NCBI GenBank assembly: GCA_014529385.2
Contig: CM043962.1
Coordinates: 90,751,180 to 90,815,179, forward strand
DNA length: 64,000 bases
Source of the DNA: Adiantum capillus-veneris
Taxonomy: Eukaryota; Streptophyta; Polypodiopsida; Polypodiales; Pteridaceae
Direction of reading: 5' to 3'
Positions 57,960-64,000 of the stretch are shown in pieces (within the stretch, counting starts at the first letter, position 1; the number at the start of each line of letters is the position of its first letter). The notes below the pieces were generated by a model that did not search any database, was not told the DNA's origin, and saw only the letters and a list, made by a program, of their open reading frames with translations. The translations under genes and the position numbers were made by a program.

Positions 57960-59172
57960 ATTCCCTCACGGTCTCAGACCAAGACCTCACACACCTTCGA
58001 AGATGGTGAGAGCTAGCGGGGTATGAGAGTAGATTGAGAGGAAGAAGGAGTAGTCTTACAAGAAAGAAGTATATCTCCTCACATAATCACTCATAAAAGC
58101 TTAGTATAGCTTAGTAATTAGCATGGTAGAGGAGATGAGCATGCATTGAAGCTTGGCTCTTGGTTGGATTTGCATCACAAAGCCAAGAGTTGTTGGTGTA
58201 GGCCTCCCTTCTCACAAGCTTGGAGTAGGTGAGGAGATTTCCATTAAAGCTTGAGAAGGGGAGAGAGAGTCTTCTTGCTTCACACCTGAGATTTTGTGAT
58301 TGTGTGTGTGATAATGCCTTCACATATCAGCCCCCTCTCTCATCTTGGTCAACCCCTCTTGCTAAATCCTCTTGCTAGTCTCCCATTGGACCTTGCAAAG
58401 CTTAGCCAATCATAATTAAGAAGCATAAGTGATAGCCTTGTGAGATGTGTCCCCCTTTCCCCTTTTGTGAGAGCTTTAGGTAATTAAATAATGCAACTAA
58501 ACTCTCATTGGACCCCTTTGTCTTCTAGCCAATAAGAAGCAGGCAAGCCATTGCGGCGCTAAATGCAAGTTGGACCCCTTGGGAGACTGTCCAATAGTCT
58601 TCTAGAGAGCTTAATTCTTATTGGTCCTTTTATCAAGTGTTCTTAAATGCATTAAACTAGATTTACTCTAGCCTAATTCTCATTGGTCCACCTCTATGGC
58701 CATCCAATAGGATTTGAGTACACCTTGGGGGCAACTGGTCTAGGGAGCTTACATGTGTCCACTATGCCCTTTGTGTAAAGGGGCTTGCATGAGTGTGTCT
58801 CTCTCTCATCCCCTACCTACAGGGCTTGCCCCCTCCTATGTAGGAGTCTTGAAGACTTTTGTGTACACTCACAAAGCATCCAATTTCCCTAAGCTTGACC
58901 ATTTGGACTTACCTTTGAATTTTGGAACTTAGCATTTTGGAAGTCTTAATGGGCTGAAGCTTAGGGTCTTTGAAGCCCATTGTTGCACATAGCTCTTTTG
59001 TAGATGGCCCCCCCTTTGGATCCCTATTTTTCCTCCTTTGGATCCCTATTGTGGCCGGTTTGCCAGCTTAACCAATATTCTATCTTTTTCTCCCTTGGAA
59101 CTTTCCCATATTAAATGATCAATTTAACATGAGAAAATCATTTAGAAGAATTAGATATTAGTTATTATGACA
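57960..59172 (-). repeat. Repeat F, copy 2 (LTR-like)
   Basis: Second copy of 51100-52322, with the same TTATGACA right end (minus-strand TGTCATAA). It directly abuts the gypsy protease relic on the same strand, where a 3' LTR would lie if RT and integrase had been deleted. No clear polypurine tract separates them. Confidence 0.65.
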
Positions 59173-59184
59173 ATACATCCATAT

Positions 59185-60345
59185 TTATTTCTTTTTGCCC
59201 AACCATGTATGCACTTCTGACCCACTTTGTGTTGCAGAATCAAAATCTTTGATAGGGGTTCTCGTAACATGCCTATAGCTGTGATCAAGCATATTGATTC
59301 TTGTAGTGGTCTCTACATGACGTAAGTACAAGTAATCATAACCCCAATCTTGAACCATCTTGAGCTGCCTCATGAATGGTCATCCAAGAATGACCTCATA
59401 ATTACTTTTCTTGCCAAAATCCACTATGGCAAAGGCATGTTCATTTCGATGCCACACAACGATACCACCACTGCTTCTAGCAATCCTAGAGGTGTTTCTA
59501 CATGTCCATCAACCAACTGTAACTTCTTTCATGTTGTTCTAATGGCTCACTTACCCCATTTCTCCCATATCTATTCCATAGCTACGATGATATCTGCTCC
59601 ATTGTCAAGTATAGCCTTAGTCTCAACTCCATTATACTTGATAGGCAAAGTAGTATTACCATCATCTCCTTTGCAATACTCTCCTACTTTGTTCAAAGGT
59701 ACTAGTCTAACATTTGACCTCGGCTTCTCCATCTCATCTAACTTTCATTCCAAGACCTTTATTGTGTTCTTGACACCAAATTTCTCTAGGCACTGTCCAA
59801 CCTTAGTCCACATACTTGGCCTAATTTTCAACAGTTCTACCAAAATAATTGTGCACTTCACTGGCATAAATAGTAGCTCCATCAAAATTTTAGTATCCAA
59901 CTCTTTCGTCCTTCCTAGCTTCTGTGATGGTACTCTCATGATTTCACACTTTGCCTCAAACCTCCCATGTATGGTGGCAAGGTTCTCAATGATGCAGGTC
60001 TACTATCTTCAGAGGCTACCGATCCCACGTCTCCATGATATGACCTCTTATCAACATCTACTTAGGGTCGATCCAATCGATCTCAAAACATGGTGCTAAT
60101 CTAACATCATTTTGTCTTCTTTGGGCATCTTGAACAGCCTTCCATAACTCTTTTGTCCATGGTTCCTCAACTACATGAACATAAGGCGGGAAATCCCGCA
60201 CTGATTCATCTATTGTATTTGGGACCACCCTTGAGTCTTGTGAATTCAACAATGGTTCTTCCCTATGATCCACCTTTTCTCTAGGCAATTCATCTACTTT
60301 AATGCTCTCGTCTTTGTGCACTGGGGTGACTATCCTACCCCGCAA
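59185..60345 (-). pseudogene. Gypsy-type protease region, decayed
   Basis: Minus-strand fragments in order: MRGRIVTPVHKDESIKVDEL (60345 down); MRVPSQKLGRTKELDTKI (59939); KVGEYCKGDDGNTTLPI; ETKAILDNGADIIVA (about 59590-59640), an aspartic-protease active site with DNGA for DSGA; KLQLVDGHVETPLGLLE; SNYEVILG followed by a TGA; and PFMRQLKMVQDWGYDYLYLR (59380 down). The ILG-PFM block and its distance from DNGA fit a retropepsin. Several stops make it inactive. It ends near repeat F without RT. Confidence 0.75.
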
Positions 60346-61071
60346 TTCTTCTAGAGGTGGTTCTAGTAATCCTTGAGCAGTCTCAATGAGCTGCTAACAC
60401 ATTTCTACCCTCTGCTTCTCTAACTTAGGATAAGGATGGGTCAACCATCTTTGTTCTAAGGTCTGTCTATTTTGCAATCTAGCCTTGTATGCCTTTAAAA
60501 TTGCATCTAAAGCACTATGTCCACTAAGATAGATCCTCCTAAACTAGCACTCATGGGTGCTTCAACTGGTTTAAGGGTTTCAACTTCCCTTTGTTGTGTT
60601 GTTTTATCTTGAGTTGTTTCCAACTCAGCTGTAACGACTTCTTCTTCCTGCTTTTCCCTCTCTAGTCTCGCTTGCATTCTATCCCTTCTTGCTCTTCTAG
60701 AATTTCTATGGCTTTTGGAACTCTTGCTAGTCTCTCCATCAGTAGGATTTTGCTCTTGCGCTTTTGCTTGTGCTCTTGTGACAACATATAGTGGAGCTAC
60801 TTGCTTGCTTTTAGCTTGTTACTTTCTAAGCACCTACTCTTCTACAGCCGTCGCTTGCTCTGTGGTTGTTGTCCTTCTGCGGCTCGTGCTCCTTGAATGC
60901 ATAGTCTTTTGCAAAATCTACAATCAAAACAACCATATTGTCAAGAAATCTAAGAAAGAAATCCTTGAGCTGTTGTTCTTGCCATTGAGTGATATAGGTA
61001 TGTTTGATAAAAACCTTGAGTTTGGTTTGTAAGAGTTGAATAAACTCCCAGCATTGCATTTCTTTGTTCAA
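60346..61071 (-). pseudogene. Upstream part of the same gypsy-type relic, with an unnamed conserved-looking block
   Basis: Minus-strand ORF 61071-60826 reads FIQLLQTKLKVFIKHTYITQ, WQEQQLKDFFLRFL and MVVLIVDFAKDYAFKEH. The W-Q-x-x-Q and VDFAxxY pattern resembles a domain I have seen in uncharacterised proteins, but I cannot name it. Downstream (60820-60346) are Glu/Lys-rich fragments (EILEEQEG, ELETTQDKTTQQREVE) in changing frames. It may be gag or an unrelated host-gene fragment. Confidence 0.4.
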
Positions 61072-61142
61072 GATCTTTTCTCTTTTTTTTTGTTTCCATG
61101 CTTATTTGTTACCTCCACATTGTCAAAGTCAACTATGTGAAA

Positions 61143-61154
61143 GCGCAGATACCA
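61143..61154 (-). promoter_or_regulatory. Possible primer binding site with upstream TATA box
   Basis: The minus strand reads TGGTATCTGCGC, two mismatches from TGGTATCAGAGC. About 100 bp upstream on the minus strand lies TTCTATATAAGCAACC (rc near 61255). This would be the end of a 5' LTR for the gypsy relic to the left, but a TG...CA LTR could not be delimited. Confidence 0.35.
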
Positions 61155-63672
61155 AGGGGAGTGAGCACAATAGAGAGAGAGAGAGAATCTCCTGAACGAA
61201 TCAACCTTGTGGCAATGAATAACTGAATGTGTATACAATGGAGGCAAGAGGTTGCTTATATAGAAATCCCATTGAATTGCCCTATCCAAGACTTTGAAAA
61301 ATAAGTAAAATAAATACATAAAAGCAAACTAAATAATGGGATTGCACTAGGTAGTTCACTTGAGATGCCTAAACTTTCACACCCTCTTTGAAGCTTATAG
61401 TGGACATCAATAGTGAGACCAAGTCAATGAAGAAGCTACCATGGACGCCCCTTGAGCATCGGTTGCCTTTGTAGAAACTTTGAACTGTACACCATACTAT
61501 GTCCAATAATCCCCATTCGTGAACTTTGAACACATCATGTCCAAAATAAAAAACTCCAAGACAATGAACTGTTGGAACACATCTAGTCCAAAATCTGACC
61601 AACAAAAATGGATTGGTGCACTCATCCATAGTGTTTAAGACATCTAATTGGTTCCTTGCCAGATACATGTGCATTGAACTCCGACCTACGAGTCCAAACA
61701 CCAATAACTTGAACTCCAACACAAGGGTCCAAATTAATTATAGGGAGCAGTCATTGCCCCTCTCTGCCAATCACAAGCCTCTCTCTGGCTGAAGCTAGTG
61801 GTGACACCTCTCATTTGACTAGAAATCTAACATTTAGGCCACTACTGCCACCGCCACGTTCTCAAAAAATTTGCGGTCTTGCCAAGAAAGCACCAGGCTT
61901 TTTGCTGTGAGAGTTTGTGAGGGAACTCCAAAAACTATATGAAGGAGTTATACCATAGATGCCATGAAGTCTAGGATTTGGAAGGAAGTGTAATCAAAGA
62001 AGCCCCACTCTTTCTCTCTTGCACTCACACACACAAAGAAAGAACACAAAAGAGCATATCAAAACAAAACAAACATGAAAACATCAAGCCTATGGTCGTA
62101 TCGTATCATGGGTAATATGAAAAAGTTAATAGATGAGTTAATGGGGTTCAATCTTTGCCGACCAAAAAAGCTACGAATTGTCCTTTGAAATTGTAATTTT
62201 GTGCTTACCATAATATATATGTTTTGTATAGTGATTGGGCTTAATTGTGCGTTCAAATCCTGTTGCTTCATAGTAGGATAACTACACTTACATCAAAAGG
62301 AAAGTTATAGTCTATAAGGGGTAGTATGGTACGTTAATTGTAATAGATCGCATAGAGTGGAAGCGACATAAATTCACATCATGTGGATTATTCATCTAGG
62401 ATAACTTTAGGATGTGCAAAATGTAGATATGAGAGAAGTGAAGGAAAGAGAATTTCCCTCCTCTCGACCCTATTCTTGCCCGTAGGCAATAAGGATACTG
62501 CAGGGAGAGATGTACCTGTAGCAAGGAGAACCTAGAATTTGTAGGGAAAATGACTTTCTAAGAGTGAGAGAGATAAATTTGGTTAGGAAGGGAGATGAAA
62601 TTAGAGACATAAGTTGGATTAGAGATGAAAAGTAAAACAACAAGAAACCAACAAAATATCAAAGTAAAACACATATTACTGGACAAACTCTTCAAGAGTT
62701 ATTCACCATTATGATGGAGAGAGAAGAAGAGGAAAGACTTCAGCCTTGATTGATACACCAAGTTCAAGACCTTCTTTGATTAGAGTTGACCTTCCAAGGA
62801 TAGCTTACAAGATTGGCTAGTCTTCCTCTAGGAGCAAGTGTAGGCTTAGGCTTATGTTTATGGCTAAGTACAATTAGGCATCAATACTCTCACTCCCTCA
62901 TGAATGTTTTTCAAGGAATAAGAGGTCCCCCTTTATAGGTTAAGGGAACCCCCAAAGGTTACACAAGAAAGAGAAGAGCCAGTGTGAATAGGAACTGGCA
63001 AAGTTTGAAATGAGTTGGTCCTACATGATGTGGATAGACTGGGGTCCACCATTTTGATCATATCTCCTCAATTGTGGGTCCAAATAAATAAATAAAAGTA
63101 GGAGCAAAACATTTATCTCATTAGCTGCGACTTCCATTTTATATACTTTTTTCAATTCGGATTGGAACCTTGTGTAAAAAATTCACCAAAATAGGGTATC
63201 TTTCTGGCAGCAAAAGTCTTCTTGTGGTCCCCTTAGCTTAGACTTCCACTTGAGTCCAATGGACACCTCATGCAATATGAAAGCATGACATTGCTCCTTG
63301 ACAAAGTTTTGTAAGCGTCCTTTTAATAATGCATTAAAATGAGTGCATCTTTGAAAATCATACAAGCTAGTGTCCCACTAGGATTTGATTCCTTCCTAGT
63401 AGCTATTAAAAATAAATATATGAAAAATACATAGAATATATATATATATATATATTAGAAGTTATCCTAGATATAGGATCTAGCTAGGGTGTGAGATGAT
63501 AGAGATAGTAGAAATAAAGAATCAATGCTTTTTGCCCCAAGTTAAAGAGGCGCAACTATTGACGCTTTTTCCATAGTACTTTCTGACGGTAAAGTAAGAA
63601 TATGTTACCCTTGAAATTAATAATAGGATGATATATAGAGCTTATTATTTTACTTAGATATGCATATTCACA
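61155..63672. other. No gene recognised
   Basis: Probably repeat-derived. The minus-strand ORF 61722-61369 (117 codons) is not recognisable and resembles LTR-type non-coding sequence. An AT dinucleotide tract lies at about 63438-63455. Confidence 0.4.
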
Positions 63673-63772
63673 TTATAGAAAATATACTTTTGTATCTAAA
63701 AAGTTGCAAGCTAGATCTTGTAGCATTCGTTCCCACCATGTACGTGTCACAGCACGACATCCTTTTGCAGTT

Positions 63773-64000
63773 TCAATTACCTTGTAGATATTCCATGATT
63801 TCATCTTTGTTGATAGCTTCCAACGTTTTATCTTCACCTGTGTTTGGCTCTTCCTCCTCCTCAATATCTTCTGCATCACTGTCTTCTCTTCTCTTAAACA
63901 CTTTGATCCTTTTTCCTGCAATGGAAATCTTTACTTCTGTACCATCTAGTTCAAATAAGCTGTACGTAGCATTTCCATGCACATGCTTTACAACATATGG
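63773..64000 (-). pseudogene. Ty3/gypsy integrase C-terminal end, continues beyond the window
   Basis: The minus-strand frame entering from the right edge reads PYVVKHVHGNATYSLFELDG, then TEVKISIAGKRIKVF, an acidic tail (DSDAEDIEEEEEPN) and a stop at 63773. The PYVVK...G-x-Y-x-L...DG-T-E...G-K-R-x-K-x-F pattern is that of the GPY/F module closing gypsy integrases. Whether the rest is intact cannot be seen. Confidence 0.7.

Overview
The window is a plant nuclear-genome segment made almost entirely of transposable elements and simple-sequence repeats. The plant assignment rests on Ty1/copia elements primed by initiator-Met tRNA, Ty3/gypsy-type elements with an Asp-tRNA-type primer site, a CACTA (TNP2-type) transposase remnant and a hAT-type MITE. 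A decayed Penelope-like reverse transcriptase, the very repeat-rich content and the lack of any recognisable host gene make a non-flowering land plant (fern-like or conifer-like) my guess. That last step is inference and weak.

Layout. 1-1523: 3' end of a copia element (family A), with its 3' LTR. 2222-3560: CACTA transposase remnant, minus strand. 3650-5420: CT/GT/GA microsatellites, an AT-rich degenerate repeat and a 30-base G run. 7439-8302: a copia-type LTR with primer site (family D). 8751-10596: frameshifted Penelope-like reverse transcriptase ending in a perfect hairpin. 11380-13170: very long CT/CA arrays. 13381-14032: an LTR of family E. 15600-22085: a nearly complete family-A copia element carrying a solo LTR of a second element (family B) just behind its pol gene. 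22516-27244: a block with a gypsy protease relic and the 3' part of a copia element (family C, minus strand). 27244-41772: a composite of family B (LTR, Asp-type primer site, gag, protease, an unrecognised ORF) with the reverse transcriptase-RNase H half of family A. 41769-49400: second copy of the 22516-27244 block, here including a complete family-C element with a 5-bp target duplication. 49757-50935: foldback repeat, telomere-like repeat and a family-E LTR. 51100-59172: two copies of a 1.2-kb repeat (F) flanking a 213-bp hAT-type MITE and a copia RNase H plus 3' LTR (family G). 59185-61154: gypsy gag/protease relic, minus strand. 63773-64000: gypsy integrase C-terminus, minus strand, running off the window.

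How the parts relate. Family B lacks its own reverse transcriptase and integrase. It has gag and protease, and twice in this window its distal ORF is joined, in frame and at the identical base, to the RT-RNase H half of family A. LTR-B also sits at the same base behind family-A pol in all three places where the two meet, flanked by ATCAC or ATCAT. The simplest reading is that B inserted behind A pol once and the nested structure was then rearranged and duplicated. Flanking the B gag-protease segment are nine copies of a 24-bp palindrome, in two clusters spaced at roughly 135 or 280 bp; this is the most striking undescribed structure here. No intact autonomous element and no confident host protein gene was found. 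One indel-rich stretch (about 39990-41770) and several near-identical blocks could partly reflect assembly error.
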